From contig PS015121.1 in the NCBI GenBank assembly GCA_048213135.1, positions 175,562 to 222,988 on the forward strand: DNA of 47,427 nucleotides, in the 5' to 3' direction. Under the pieces are notes generated by a model. That model was not told the origin of the DNA, did no database searches, and saw only the letters and a program-made list of their open reading frames with translations. This document shows positions 1 to 14,000 of this stretch, piece after piece. This DNA comes from Reclinomonas americana ATCC 50394. Lineage: Eukaryota > Jakobida > Jakobea > Jakobida. Both the position numbers and the translations under genes were made by a program. How positions within the stretch are numbered: position 1 is the first letter of the stretch; each line of letters starts with the position of its first letter.

Positions 1-3000
1 ATACCTTGGGGTTGAGTTCGTACTTGCGCACAATCTGGAACACCTGGTTGGAGGAGTTGAGATCCTCACGCAGGTGGGTCATGGCGGCCGCCAGCGTGTT
101 GCGGCACACAGTCTTGCCTCCGCACGACGGTCCGACAAGCATGACGCCGTGGCGCACATTCAGCGTCTCGTACAGCTGAATGATCTTGGTGAGGAAGCGC
201 GGCACCGGCTGCAGGCTCTGCGACGCCAAGTCGCGCTCAATGGCCTGCTGCAGCTCTCCGTAGTCGTGCTCGGGAAGTGTGACGCCGGGGAACAGATCCG
301 ACACAATGGCCTGGAACAGCGGCACATCTTGGGCCAAGAACTTGGGGATGTCTGTGTGTGAGAGAGAGAGAAGGAGAGTGAATAAAAATCACAGATGACA
401 AAAAATGCGNNNNNNNNNNNNNNNNNNNNNNNNNNNNNNNNNNNNNNNNNNNNNNNNNNNNNNNNNNNNNNNNNNNNNNNNNNNNNNNNNNNNNNNNNNN
501 NNNNNNNNNNNNNNNNNNNNNNNNNNNNNNNNNNNNNNNNNNNNNNNNNNNNNNNNNNNNNNNNNNNNNNNNNNNNNNNNNNNNNNNNNNNNNNNNNNNN
601 NNNNNNNNNNNNNNNNNNNNNNNNNNNNNNNNNNNNNNNNNNNNNNNNNNNNNNNNNNNNNCAAGCGCCTACGCACTGCTGTCGCGCATGGCACGGATGA
701 GCAAGAGATCCTCGACAATGTTGGGATTCTGGCGCTTCAGCGAGCCGGCCATGACCAACACACTCTTCACGGCACGCATGCCAAAGTCGTAGTGATCCTG
801 CGACGACAGCTGCTCCGATGACAACTTGTAGAGCTGGACCATCTTGCGTGAAAGCAGCTTGGCGTTCTCGAAACCCTCCGAGAACAGCACGACCTCGGCA
901 ATGAGTCGGTAGTCGGGAATCATACAAGCGACAGGTCGGAAGAGCGACTGTACACGCAAATGATGAGTCTCGTGCATCACGTGCAGGCGTGTGTGCACAC
1001 ACACAGAGGGAGTAAGCAAACCTTCAGATTGTCGGGCAACTCGGTACGACCGGCGTAACCGGGGTTCATGGTGATGAAGAAGCCGCAAGTGTGACGGACG
1101 GCAATGTCACGCCCCTCAAAGTACATGCGCGGCGTCTTCTTCAACAAGGCCGTGCGGATCTCTAGCACTTGTGTGGCAATGACGGACAACACCTGCAGAG
1201 GAGATAGCAGATCATCGGTGAGCAAGAGATGGCGATGGCGCGGTGAACGAACAACATGGCAATTACCTCAATGCCGATGCGGTTGAACTCGTCGAAGCAG
1301 CACCAAGCGCCGCACATGATGAGGCCGGTGAAGAAGGTGGACATCATGAGGTACGTCACACCCTCGGAACAGTTGAAGACCTGCGCGCCAAACACACCAG
1401 CGATTAGCACAACAATCACAGAATGCAGACATGCATGCGTGCACACGCACCACACACTGGCGGCCGAGCGACTTGGCCAAATCCTTGGTGGTCTCGGTCT
1501 TGCCCGTTCCGGCGGGACCGGCAGGCGCACCGCCGAGCGTCAGTTGCAAAGCACCGGTCAGCGTCATGTCTGTCGTGGAAAAAGTGAGCAGAAAAAAGAA
1601 AGATATGACTTGATCGTTCCCGCAAGAGCGCACGCAACAGATGCGATCCGTCAGCGGCGTAATGACGAGACGCGGCTGTGCGCCGAGGTACTCGTAGCCG
1701 TAGTAGAAGCACGAGTTCGACTGGCGCACAAGGCAGTCGTTGACTTCGTCGTCCCAGTAGTAGCGCAGCTGCTTGACCCAGCCAAAGTCGGCCGGTCGTG
1801 ACACGCCGTCCTCAATCATGTTCTCCACCACATCACGAGCGTGCACACTGATCACAATCAGCGCTCCGAGCGTGATACGCAGACGCGAGTCAATGTCCGT
1901 GCGTGTCAGTGCAGCCAACTTGGCCAGTTGCTCAATGGACTGTGGCGGTGGTCAGAAGGAGGAGGAGGAGGCGGAAGAAGCCCCAAAGTGAACAGGCAAA
2001 ACAAACCTTCTTGTAGTAGTCCTTGAGCTTGTGCGAGCCCTCATCGCCGTCGAGGCACTCGGTGACCTCTTGCGCCCAGAAGATTTGCGCCACCGTCAGC
2101 ACAATCTGGGAGGCGTGTGAGCGCATCCACTCCTCGAATGGTTTGGTGGGGTAGTCGAGCACGGACTGGTAGGTGAGATCGCGCAGCGAGACCACCATGC
2201 GCTCCTCTACTTCTGTCAACCACTTTTCGACGGCGCCACGAGCGGCCAGATTCACGCCCATCGACACATGCTCGCCCTCGGGCGACACCAGCTCCTCAAT
2301 GCCAATGTTGTCCGCCGCAAAACCGAGCTCCTTGATGCCGTCAAAGCACTTGCCCATGTACGGCTGCACCACGAGCGGGTTATTGTTCTCGGCAAGAATG
2401 GCCAGCAGATCGTCGTTCGACAAAAAGTAGAAGCGCGGGAAACCCTGACGCTTCTGCTCCAGGAAACGATCGAGACCCTTTTGCACAATGGCCAGCGACT
2501 TGTTGCAATCCTTCAGCTTGTTCAGCAGACCGGGGGCTGTGGTTGCCGGCAGCGCCTTCGGGCTGTCGAATGTGGACTTCATGATCTCTGTGTGCGACAG
2601 CGGTGAGAGGGCGGAAGAAAACAAAGGTGAAGTGGGCGGAGCATGCACGTACCCTTGAAGGTCTTGTCGACCACCATGAAGACCTTGGACTCCTCGACCT
2701 GGCGCTGGATTTCCTTGGATGAGAAGATACTCTCCAAGTACAGCCAGTCGCGCTGGCAGGCCATCCACTCGTCGAGCGTCTTGGCCATGAGTGCCAGATT
2801 CTGATCCCACTGCTCCACGCGCTGCGCAGCAACAACGAAATAGGATACAGAGAGTCAGAGCCAACTCTCGCGTGTCACACAAAACGATGCTGTGCGGGCA
2901 CTAACCGCTCGAATGGGACCGACAAAGCGCGAGCCCATGATGGAACCGACAGTGAGGCGCGAGTCATCGAGTTGCTCAATGATTTCGTCGAGGCCGCCGA

Positions 3001-6000
3001 GAATGAACACGTTGCCGTGCTGGTTGAGCGTGTACTCGGCCACCTCCCACACGTCGGCGACCTTGCGCAGCAGCTCTTCTAGGGCCGCCAACTGCGACGC
3101 TTGCAACGACAGCTGCGCAACTTGGTCCTTCTCTGCGCAGGGAGAAAGGGAGAGAGTGAGTGAGTGGAATGATGGCAAAACAGAGACAGACTTGCAAACA
3201 AAAAGTAGAGTGATGCGCAACTGCCCAACAAATTCGTGTCAATGAGAGCGCCGAGAGTGAGCTCCTCCGACTCGAGTTGCACACCGAGGAGTGCGTCGAC
3301 CTCGGTCATGTGCGCCGGCTTGTTGCGCAAACTCGGGTTGCACAGATCCACCAGAACCGGCACCACCTCCTTGAACTCCTCGACCATGGTCAACAGCTTT
3401 GGTGCCACGGGGTTGTTCGGCAGCGCCTTGGTGACCTGATTGGCGGTACGGTGGAACTTGGCCACTTCCGCCTCGATCACATCCGCATCCATGTCGCTGT
3501 GGTCGTTGCGATGAGTAAACGAGTGCCACCAAGAGAGAGAGAAAGAGAGAAGAATAAGAGGCCTCACCGGAACACCAGTGCGTTCCACTCCTTGTGCATG
3601 ACGGTCCAGTCCTTGATGGAGCGCCACAGCTTGTACTTTTGACCGACAGAGCCCGTCACCGACTGCACCACGTCGAAGCGATCCGGTGGCATGTTCAGCC
3701 GCTCTTGGTACGTCTGTGGTCGAGTGAGACATTGGCTGGTGCGTGGTAAAGAAGCATGCAACAACGACGCAACTCCCAGTTGTTCGGCACGCGATCGCTT
3801 GTCCGACAGGTCAGTCTGCACGGAATCGATAAACGCCAGCACCTCGTCCATATTGGCGTCGGGGTCGCTGATCGACTCGTTTTGGTCGCACTTGCGACCC
3901 AGCTGATCAATGGCGGTCTTGAGCTCGGTGATTTCGCGATCGAGTTCCACCTGGAAGCGGCCGACATTGTCGTCCTTGGTGTCCTCGGCAAACGAGTGTG
4001 TCTCGCGCAGCTCCTTGAAGGTGTTGACCGTCTGGTTCTTGTAGAACTTGAGCTCGTCGGGTGGCACCGGAATCGACTGCTTCTCCATGAGCTCGTACAA
4101 GTCCTTGACGTCGGAGAACTTGGTCTCGAAGTCGTTGAGTTTCTGCGTGACCGCCTCCAAGTGGTCCAAGTAGAAGACAAAGTCGTCGACCTGAGGCGCC
4201 AAGACAAAAAATTCAGTAAAAAATATACGAATACTGCGCGCATACGTGGTGCCACACGCACCGACTTGGGCCGATTGGCAATCGACTGGTGGCTCTCGTG
4301 GAGCTCCGAGAAGAGGGCTCCGGTCTTGGACTTGGCCAACATCGGCAGCAAGTCGTAGATGCCCTGGAGGCAGCGCTCGGGTGAGGGCGCCACGTTCGCC
4401 TTCAGGTGCTCTGTGTCGACACGGAAAATGCCAATCAGGCGACGCAGGCGCATCGTCTGGATGTCGGCCAGCTGTTGCTTGTACTTGACGATTGAGTCGG
4501 AGAAGAACTCGAGCGGGTGGTCTTCCTCGCGCAGCCGTGCAATGTCGAGGCGGCGGTTCTCGATAAACAGGCGACGGAACGGATCGAACTCGACGGCGTA
4601 GTCGTCGACACGGTCGCAGTTGATGCGCAGAATGTCGGCAATGCGCTCGCTGTAGTCCTTGTAGGCTGCGTTGCCGACAATGAGCTGCTCCAGATCGGGG
4701 CCCTCGCCGAGTCCCGAGTCCTCCTTCTTGTCGGTGACCAGCGGGCGCACGTACGAGTCGAATTGACTCTGCGGCGCGACACAATGAGTGACCGTGCGGG
4801 GGGAAAGAGACGAAATACACCTTGTTTTCTTGGCTAACCTCCTCGAGCAAACGGTCGAGACCGGTGACCGCCGACACGTACTCTTGCAGCAGGCAACCGA
4901 TGCGATCGAGGAACTCGTTGACGTCGGGTGACGAGATGAGGTTGTCGTCGAGCAGTTGGATATCCACCACAAAGAGCGGATTTGACTTGGGCTTGTTGGC
5001 GTGCATAAAGTCGTGCTCCTCGTGCTCCACCTCGTCGGCGTCGGGCTTGTTGAAGAGCTCCGTCATCACCTCCAGCAGGTTGCCGACAGAGCCGACGCAC
5101 ATCTTTTCGAGCGCATTGACCACCAGGTAATCGCACAACTGGATAAAGCTGGCCAGCTTCTTGCACAGTGCGCGGCGCGTGGCCAGATCGGTGAACGAAA
5201 TGGTCGGCTTGCTGGGGTCGGTGCCTGACGACATGGCCGAGGCGATCTTCTTGACCTCGTCGTCGGCCTCCGCACTGCGGGTTTCTCGAGAGTGTGAGTG
5301 TAAAGCAGAAGGGTGGAAGGATGGGCTTGCATGCACGCACCCTTCGTGTTCCTGCTCAATGCTCTTGTTGGCGGCCACCATAAAGTTCTGGCAGCCGTCG
5401 AGCACCGTCTGTGTGACCGAGGACACAATCTCGGCCATGGTGTCCTTCAGTTCCTCCACACGCGCCAATTGCTGCGTGTAGAACTTGTCGAGAGTCTGCG
5501 TGTCACCGCGCCCCGTGGTGCGGAAGAAGCGCAGGTTGGCCAGGCGCACGCAGTGGCGGCGCACATCCAACAACGACCTGGACAGCACATCGTGCAAGTG
5601 GAAGAGATTGGCCTCGAGGAAGTCGCGGCAGTAGGTCGCACGCTTGGCGCGCGTGTACGTCTTGAGCGAGTAGTAGCAGCGCCACACCTGCGTCGCGGAA
5701 GAGTGCGTGAGTGCAACCGAGGAAAGGGGAAGTATTGGCGACGAAACACACCTTGAAATTGCGGAAGAAGCGGATCTTGGCAATCGTGGAGAAGCGCTCG
5801 TATTCGCGCACCCACTGATCCAGCGGCGTAAACTCGGCCTCGCCACTCACGAAATGCGTGACACCCGACGCCGACAGCGTGTAATAATTGTCGAGATTGC
5901 GTTGCGAGTGCGGCACAATGACCAGCGAGTAGGGGTTGTAGCAGTCGCGCAGCGGATCGCGCAGCGTGTTGTTGAGGTAGACAAACTCCAGCGTCGACGG

Positions 6001-6669
6001 CGTGCGTCGAATCTTCTCAATGAACCAGAACGGCGATTTGTCGGCCGGCACATGCGACAGGAAACCAGAGCCAGACGCCGCCGCANNNNNNNNNNNNNNN
6101 NNNNNNNNNNNNNNNNNNNNNNNNNNNNNNNNNNNNNNNNNNNNNNNNNNNNNNNNNNNNNNNNNNNNNNNNNNNNNNNNNNNNNNNNNNNNNNNNNNNN
6201 NNNNNNNNNNNNNNNNNNNNNNNNNNNNNNNNNNNNNNNNNNNNNNNNNNNNNNNNNNNNNNNNNNNNNNNNNNNNNNNNNNNNNNNNNNNNNNNNNNNN
6301 NNNNNNNNNNNNNNNNNNNNNNNNNNNNNNNNNNNNNNNNNNNNNNNNNNNNNNNNNNNNTGCTGTGGGTGCCATGGCGCCATTATGTGAAGACGAGGAG
6401 GCGCCAGTGGTGCCACTGGCACCGCCACTCGAGCCACCCACTGTCGAGTACAAGTTCTGCGTCAATGCGCGCGACTTGGCCGCTGCATTGGCCCGCGCTG
6501 CCGCGAGCAACTCATCGGGCCGCCGCCGCGGTGCTGCTCCTTGTCCCGCAGGAGGAGGCGCTCCCGGAACACCAGAGCCCTTTTTGCACACACACAATGA
6601 GAAACTCACACACACAACGCACGTGCATGCACACACACACACGCGCGCGCTCACCGGTCGTGACGCCAT
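1..6669 (-). CDS. DNAH: Axonemal dynein heavy chain, N-terminal part (runs off the left edge)
   Basis: Motor subunit of an axonemal dynein; moves along doublet microtubules in the flagellum by ATP hydrolysis. Exon 1 (6669-6655) encodes MASRP; the next exon starts at 6579. Further exons join in phase at 5687, 5274, 4768 and 4190. Seen in order: a short N-terminal tail, the stretch containing GVTHF near 5860, the long linker region (about 4190-2000), then AAA1 with P-loop GPAGTGKT at 1497-1519, Walker B CFDEFNRI near 1272-1302, and MNPGYAGRTELPDN near 1050. The AAA2 P-loop GPSCGGKT lies at about 111-138. AAA3-AAA6 and the stalk lie outside the window. The short tail and the linker sequence resemble single-headed inner-arm chains (DNAH3/6/7/12 group); this sub-typing is inference. 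Two N gaps (410-661, 6086-6360) remove coding sequence. Start chosen as the first ATG before a clean GTGAGC donor. Confidence 0.95.
410..661. other. Assembly gap in dynein gene
   Basis: 252 N. It interrupts the dynein gene between the AAA1 exons (ending near 662) and the exon carrying the AAA2 P-loop, so part of AAA1/AAA2 is unread. Confidence 0.99.
6086..6360. other. Assembly gap in dynein N-terminal tail
   Basis: 275 N inside exon 2 of the dynein gene. The flanks are Ala/Gly/Ser-rich, so the missing part is probably low complexity. Confidence 0.99.
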
Positions 6670-7061
6670 CAATCAGCACACACGCAGACAGACAGCGAGA
6701 GAGCGAGAGAGAAAACGTGTGTGTGCGCGAGATAAGTTGAACGCGCGCGCGCAAAACAAAATAGTCGATAACGGTCAATGTCGATCGACCGATCGGAGAA
6801 TGAAAACCACACGAAAAAAAACAAGTGTCTCTTTTTCGCCCTTGTCGCTTTGTACGCTTGCTTGTACCAAAACAGCTGCGTGCGGGGTGGCACAAAGAGA
6901 GAACGCGCGAACGGCACATGGCTGGACAGAAACGTGCTCGCGCGACCTCTGTCCTCTGTCCCGAGCGACTTGTTCATCCACGTTCTTTCTTTGTTTGCGT
7001 GCGGTGTGTGTGAGTGACTGAGTGTGCAACAAAGACACACACTATTGCGCTTGTGTAAGCG
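6670..7061. promoter_or_regulatory. Shared divergent promoter region (dynein / BIG)
   Basis: 392 bp between two divergent start codons. It holds CA/GA-rich stretches and a self-complementary GATCGACCGATCGG-like stretch near 6781-6797. I see no convincing TATA box and no gene. Confidence 0.5.
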
Positions 7062-8025
7062 ATGAACGTCTGTGTGTCGGCTGGATCGTCGAGCATGGAA
7101 GTGTTTGTGCAACGCGCTTTGGCTCAGGTGCGTGCATGTCTCTCTCTCTCCCTCTCTCTCCCTCTCTCTCTCGCTTGCTTGCCTGCTACTCTCAGAAGTG
7201 GAGAGAAAGACAAACAAACAAAAACGCGTGTTCACAATGACCGACCATGCCCAACACGCACACACACTCACAGACACGCTCCCTCTCGCTCTCCCTCTCT
7301 CAAACACACTCTCTTGCTACACGCCCTCCTTACTCAACACATGCCATTTCTCTCTCACTCTCGCTCATTGTGCACTTTCACGCTGTCTCCAAAGTGATGC
7401 TCCGACTTCCTTCTCTCACTTGCGCGTGTGTGTGTCTCAGATCTTGGAGGAGGCACCGCGTCGATTTGCCGAGCTGCGCAAGTCGTGCCGCGATGTGCTC
7501 GGTTTGTGTTGTGTGTAGATTGTGCACAGTTTGGCGATGATGCATCAGCGACTGATTTTGTGCATCTGCTGTCTCTCTGTGTGAGCAGCTGAGCTGCAGC
7601 AGCGGGGTGCGCAAGGGTGTGTTTATTGTCGACGCGTGTGCGTGTGCGTGTGTTTATCTATTTTCGTGGTGGTGACAACAATAGCATGCAGTGCCGATCC
7701 GAATCGATGTTTCCGCCCGTTGCTGGCGGCGTGCAAGTCGGGGCACACGCGGACCATGGAGGTGGCACTGGATTGCATACAGGTAGAGTACGCCTTCTCT
7801 CCCCCCCGCCCTCGCTCTCCTCCCCTCTTTCCTCTCTGTGAGAGACTGACGTGCGTGCCGCAGAAACTGTTTGCGTACGGCTGTCTCGACGGTCTCATTC
7901 CGTACGCCGACGACTCGTCCAAGTTGTTGACGCACATTGTGGTCAACACGATCACGCAGTGCCAGGAGCACCAGGAGGACAGTGTGCAGCTGCAGATCAT
8001 CAAGGTGACAGTCGCACACACTCCG

Positions 8026-8056
<31 letters not shown>

Positions 8057-11000
8057 ATTTTTTGCGGCGCAGGCGCTGCTCACCGCCGTCTCGGCGCCGC
8101 ATTGTGAAATCCATGGAGGCGTGCTGTTGACTTGTGCGCGCGTGGTCTACAACATTCACTTGTCGTCGCCCAACGCCGTTATCCAGTCGACGGCCAAGGC
8201 CACACTGTCACTGATGATCAATCACGTCTTTCAGCGCATGGAGCAGGAAGTGGTGCGTGCGATTATTTTCGCTCTGTCTTCGAATTCGAGCACAGAGTGT
8301 ATAATAATCATTGCGTGCGCAGGCCCGCAAGGCACCTCTCGACCCTGGTGTGTTTGTGAATCGCAACATCTCCCTGGAAGTCGCCTCCACATTTGCCACG
8401 GCGGCCTCGGCTGCCGTGGGTGGCCTGCACGGTGCGAATGGGCAAGCGCCGCAGCGACCCGACGAGGTGTTTGACGAGGAGGAACAAATGAGCCATCGCG
8501 AGTTGCGCACGCTCCCTTTCTCACACACCGCCTGCTCCCACACTGGCTGTGCACTCACATGCGTACTCACCACACTCAGTGAGGCTGGCGAGTCGGCGGC
8601 CGGCAGCGACATGACCGTGCTGCAAAAGGACGCGTACCGTCTCTTCCGCTCCCTGTGCCAGTTGTCGACACGTGACATTCCCGAAGAGTGCGTCGCCACC
8701 TCTGACCGGAAGCGGTTTCGGTGTCGTTGTGTTTGACTCTCACACCCGTACGTGGCACAGAGCGGAGCCCGATTCTATTCTCATCCGGTCGCGTGTGCTC
8801 TCGCTGGAGTTGCTGCGCGGCATTGTGGAACAAGCAGGACCGGTGTTCCGCACCACGGAAAAGTTTATTGGTCTCATCAAGCAGTACCTGTGCGTGTCGC
8901 TGGTCAAGAACTGCGTCTCGACGATCCCACCCGTCATGCAATTGTCGCTGTCGATTTTCCACTCGGTGTTGCACGGCTTCAAGGACCACCTGAAGGGCGA
9001 AATCGGCATCATGTTCACCAACGTGCTGCTGAAGATTCTCGAGTCGGAGCTCACCTCGTTCAACCAGAAGACGCAAGTGGTGGAGACGCTGCTGAAGATC
9101 TGCCAGGACTCGGAGCTGCTTGTCAGCATCTTCCTGAACTACGACTGCGAGTTGCACTCGACCAATGTGTTCGAGTCGATTGTGTCGCACTTGTCGGAGC
9201 TGGCTCGTGTTCCGCAGCAGAACATGGCCTGGTTCAATCCGCAACAACAACAGGCCATTCGTCGACTGGCACTCGATGCTCTGGTCAGCATCTACCGTTC
9301 GCTGGTCGATTTCTATCACCGCATGGCGGCCGAGAAGGACGATGCCACCAAGTCCGAGTTGGACGGTGGGTTTTTCTGCTGCGCCGACGGGCACCTTTTT
9401 TTTTATTTGTGACTTACCAGCCTGTGTCACCGACACACAGGTGATGGGGCACCGACTGCGGCCGCTCCAGCGGCTTCGTCGGCGTGGGGAGCGGGAGAGA
9501 GTGAGGGTGCGTCGGGGTCGGGCTCGTCTTCGGCCGCCGCCGGCTCGTCGACTCCAGCAAGTGGCGGCAGCAGCAACATGCAAGTGCGGTCGCGTGCCAT
9601 GACCACCATGACGGCGCCGTCGCTGGAGACCATCGAGGGAGGACCGGGCACACGACCCGCCGTTGCCGGCAAGTTCGAGTTGCAAAAGATCAAGAAGGTC
9701 GAGTGGGAGTCAGGTGCGTACTGCGGAGGAAAGAACTCGTCGATTCGCCATCTTACCTTACTCACACGCTCTATGTGGCACAGGTGTGCAGCTGTTCAAT
9801 CAAAAGCCAAAGAAGGGCATCCAGTTCCTCATTGCCAACGGACATTTGGACGAGGAGCCGGAGAAGGTCGCCAAGTTCTTCCTCGACTGCGACACCCTCG
9901 ACAAGGCCGCCATTGGCGAGTACATGGGCGATCCGTTGCGTTCTCCTATTTTGGGCCCTCTTTGTTTGTTGGAAGGTGGAGTCGGCTCATGCTGGAATGT
10001 GTGTAGGGACGAGTTCAATCGCAACGTGCTCTACCGCTACGTCGATATGTTGGATTTCACCAACATGGAGCTCGATCTTGCTCTGCGGTTTGTTTGCTGT
10101 GCAGAGCCGTGTGTTGCTTTCTGCGTGCGTGTGTGCTTACTGCTGCGGGTGGTGTGTTAGTGACTTCATGTCGCGATTCCGTATTCCGGGCGAGGCGCAA
10201 AAGATTGATCGTATGATGGAGAAGTTTGCCGAGCGCTACTGCAAGAACAACCCAACAGCCTTCTCGTCTGCCGATACGGCCTACGTGCTGTCGTTCTCGT
10301 GCATCATGTTGCACACGGACGCGCACAATCCGGCCATCAAGAATCGCATGACCAAGGAAGCGTTTTTGAAGAACAACCGCGGCATCGACAACGGCAAGGA
10401 CGTGCCACCGCAGGTGCTGTCGGGCATTTACGATCGCATCACCACCACCGAGTTCTCCATTCGTGGCGAGCCCACGCGTCAGCAGCTGGAGGCCACCACC
10501 AAGAAGGAGAAGGACCACGGTATGTGTTTTTTTGCAACGCAGAGCTCTCTCTTCAAGTTGCCTCCCCGCCGCTCATCACCACATTGCGTGCAGCGGCCGC
10601 GGTGGCCAACCCGGCGCAGAAGCGTCGTGTAGGTCTGACGCGCGAGACGCAGGCCATGTGGAAGGATGTGGAGTCCATGATCAAGATGCAAGGCGGCAAG
10701 TCGTCGACCTTCCATGTGGCGTCGCACGCCGGGCAGATTCGACCAATCTTTGAGATCTCGCACCCGCTCATTTTTGTGCCGCTGCGTGAGATTCTTGATC
10801 GAATCCCCGACCCGCGCATGATCAACCTCTGCTTGCTGGGCTTTGAGAACGCCATTCACATTGCATGCCTCTTCTCGCTGGATCGCGAGCGCGACGATTT
10901 GGTGGCCGCACTCGCTGGCTACGCCGATGTCAGCTCGCAGACCACGGTGACGCACCGCACGATTGAGAGCACCAAGCTCGTGCTGCGCATCGGTCTGAAC

Positions 11001-14000
11001 GAGGGCGACTTCCTCGACAAGTCGTGGGTGCAGGTGTGTGTGAGGGAGGGAGAGGGGGAAGGGAGAGAGGGANNNNNNNNNNNNNNNNNNNNNNNNNNNN
11101 NNNNNNNNNNNNNNNNNNNNNNNNNNNNNNNNNNNNNNNNNNNNNNNNNNNGCGTGGGTTTGTGGTGATGACTCAATTGGTGTCTTGTGTGCAGATTTTG
11201 AGTTGCATCTCGCAACTCGAATTGGTGCAGGCCATGTCGTCGGGCATCCGCTCTCTCAATCCCGGCCGATCAGAACGGTGTGTGAACTCGTTCATGGTGT
11301 CGCAGCAAACTGTTTATTTATCATTGTGTGTGTGTGTGTGTTCGTGCTGCAAACAGACCGCGCACCTCCAAGGATCGGCCACTGCCGTCGGTGAATCCGG
11401 ACGACTTCCGTGCGCAGGTGATTTGGCCGCACGAGGGGAAACGAGTGAGAGAGCACGCATAGCTTACTCACACAGTACGCGGGTCACAGACATTCGAGGA
11501 CTCGGAAATGGCCAAGCGACTCGGCGATTCAGCAATTGTGCTGAACATCGATCGCATCATCACCAAGAGTGCCGAGCTCGACAGCGTTGCGTTCTGCCGC
11601 GCGCTCGCCAGGCGCTCACTCTGCATGAGCGCTAACGGCGGTCTGTCTACATGCAGAATGCTGTCGTGTGCTTTGTGGAGGGTCTGTGCGCGGTATCGCG
11701 GGAAGAAATCAGCTCGACGAGTCAACCACGCTTGTTCAGTTTGCAAAAGATTGTCGAGGTTGCCTACTTTAACATGTCGCGCATTCGTTTTGTGTGGAGC
11801 CGCATCTGGCAGCACATGGCGGAGCACTTTGAGAATGTTGCGTGACGTGGGCGCACGCCAGACGATTGTGACTCGCACGCCACTGACGTGTGTTGGTACG
11901 TACACAGGTCGGTTGCCACCAAGAGGGCACCATCGCCATGTATGCGTTGGATTCGTTGCGACAGCTGGCCATGAAGTTCCTGGAGAAGGACGAGTTGTCA
12001 AATTACCAGTTCCAGCGCGATTTCCTCAAGCCGTTCCACTCGATTCTGATTCGCAGCCGCAATGCTGACATTCGGGAAATGGTGCGTTGTGTGGAGACGT
12101 GACGTCAAAAAAGCGGATATCGACCACGTGTGTGTGACTTGCAATGTTGATTTTTTTGCAGGTTGTGAGCTGCTTGCAAGTCATGATGTTGGCACGGTCG
12201 TCCAACATTCGGTCCGGTTGGTGGCGTATTTTCCAGGTGCTGGGCGACGCAGCCAAGGACTCGGCAGGTTGGTGGTCCTGTGTGGGCAAGAGAGCTGCTC
12301 GTCGGCATGTGTGTAACTCGTGTGAGAGCGCAGAGAAAGTTGTGCGGTTGGCGTATGAGACCACACAGCAGGTCTTGTCGGGCTACTTCCCGCTCATTCG
12401 CGACAACTTTATCGATTGCTTCCGATGCGTTTGCGACTTTGCGATGAACACGGCTGCTGTGGAGATAAGGTGGGGGTGTTCGTACGTGCAAAGCGGGAAT
12501 GCGTGTGTGCGTGTGTGCGTGGCTGACATGCGGCTGTGGTTGCTGCAGTACGGGTTCACTGCTCATGGCTGAGTGGTGCCTGGATCGAGTGGTTCGCGGA
12601 TACCTGGAGCCCAGCATTCCTCGACTCACCGCTGAGCCGTTTGTGGGAGAAGAGATCAAGCGCGACAGCAATCATGTGGCGCAAATCAAGTTGCGCGCTC
12701 AGCTGCATCATCTCGTTTCTACGATGCGTACTGATCTGTCATTCGCACATACTCGCAGCATGTCGTGGTTTGGTGGACCGCGCGTGGAGATTGTGGCTGA
12801 CATGCCGGCAGTGTACCTCGGCGATGAGGTGCCGCATGCCAACCTGTGGACCGAGTCCCTCAACATTCTGGTGCACGTGGTGGCCTCGGATCGCCGGTCG
12901 GTGGTCCGACAAGAGTTGCGGCTCCGTGAAACGCACCACCAAGTGTCGTTCCAATGGCACTCACTCGGTGTGCGTTGTGAATGTTAGGGCTCTGCAAACA
13001 ATAGCTCGCATGTTGCGAAATGTCGGCTGGGCCTTTGACGAGTCGCTGTGGAGTCAGTTGTTCCACAAGTTCTATATGGCACTGTTGGATCGCTTCTGTG
13101 CTCGTGGAACACCGACGGTTGCGTACGCCCGCGTTACCTGTGTGTGGGTGTGATGTGCGCTAACCACAAGGTGTGCACACAGACGGCACACTACGAGGAC
13201 TGGGTGCAGCAGACGGCACCGGCGCTGTTCGACAACCTGGTGGAGGTGTTTGAGCGATTCTTTTCACGTCTTTCACCCGTCTACGGCGATGTGGTTGCGC
13301 TGTTTGGACGGTGCGCAGTCCATGTCGATCTTCCTCCTCACCGAGAGTGCATCATTACTCATCCGTCATGCAGGTGCTTGCAATGCCTGGAACTCGGCAT
13401 GGGCCGTGTGGCTATGCGTGGTCTCCTGATGCTGCTGAAGCAGGCGGGGCCGCACTTCTCACCCGCCATGTGGGACACCACGGCAACGTTCCTGGCCGAC
13501 ATGTTGGACCGAACACGACCTCGCGTGTTTGTCAGCGATGGCGGCGAGCTCATTGTGCGTGACACGTTGCGCAAGGTCGAATCGGCTCCAATCCTCATCG
13601 GTGAGACGATCGATCGCTTTTGCTAGTTTTCGTGTCCGCTCCCCCCCGTGCTCATCTGTGATATTGTTTGTTCATTCTCTCGACAGTGCCGGCGAGCGTC
13701 GCTGATGTACGGGCGTCGCCTGCATCATCGTCAGGCAAGGCCACGCCCCAAGGCGGAGATGAGCAGCCAGCGGCCGCTGCTGCCGATTCATCCCACGGCA
13801 GTGGTTCCACTCCCGCTGCTCCTGCCGGTGATTCTGCGACTGCAGCGGCGGCAGCAGCGGTGGTGGCGTCGGCATCTGCCACGGGTCCTACGCTGCCGGC
13901 CACCGCCTCAGTGCCGTCGATGACAAGCGAGGCACTTAGTGGCTCGCCACTCACTCCGAAAGCCGACCCGTCGCTCTTCCAGGTGTGTTCTCTCTCCCCT

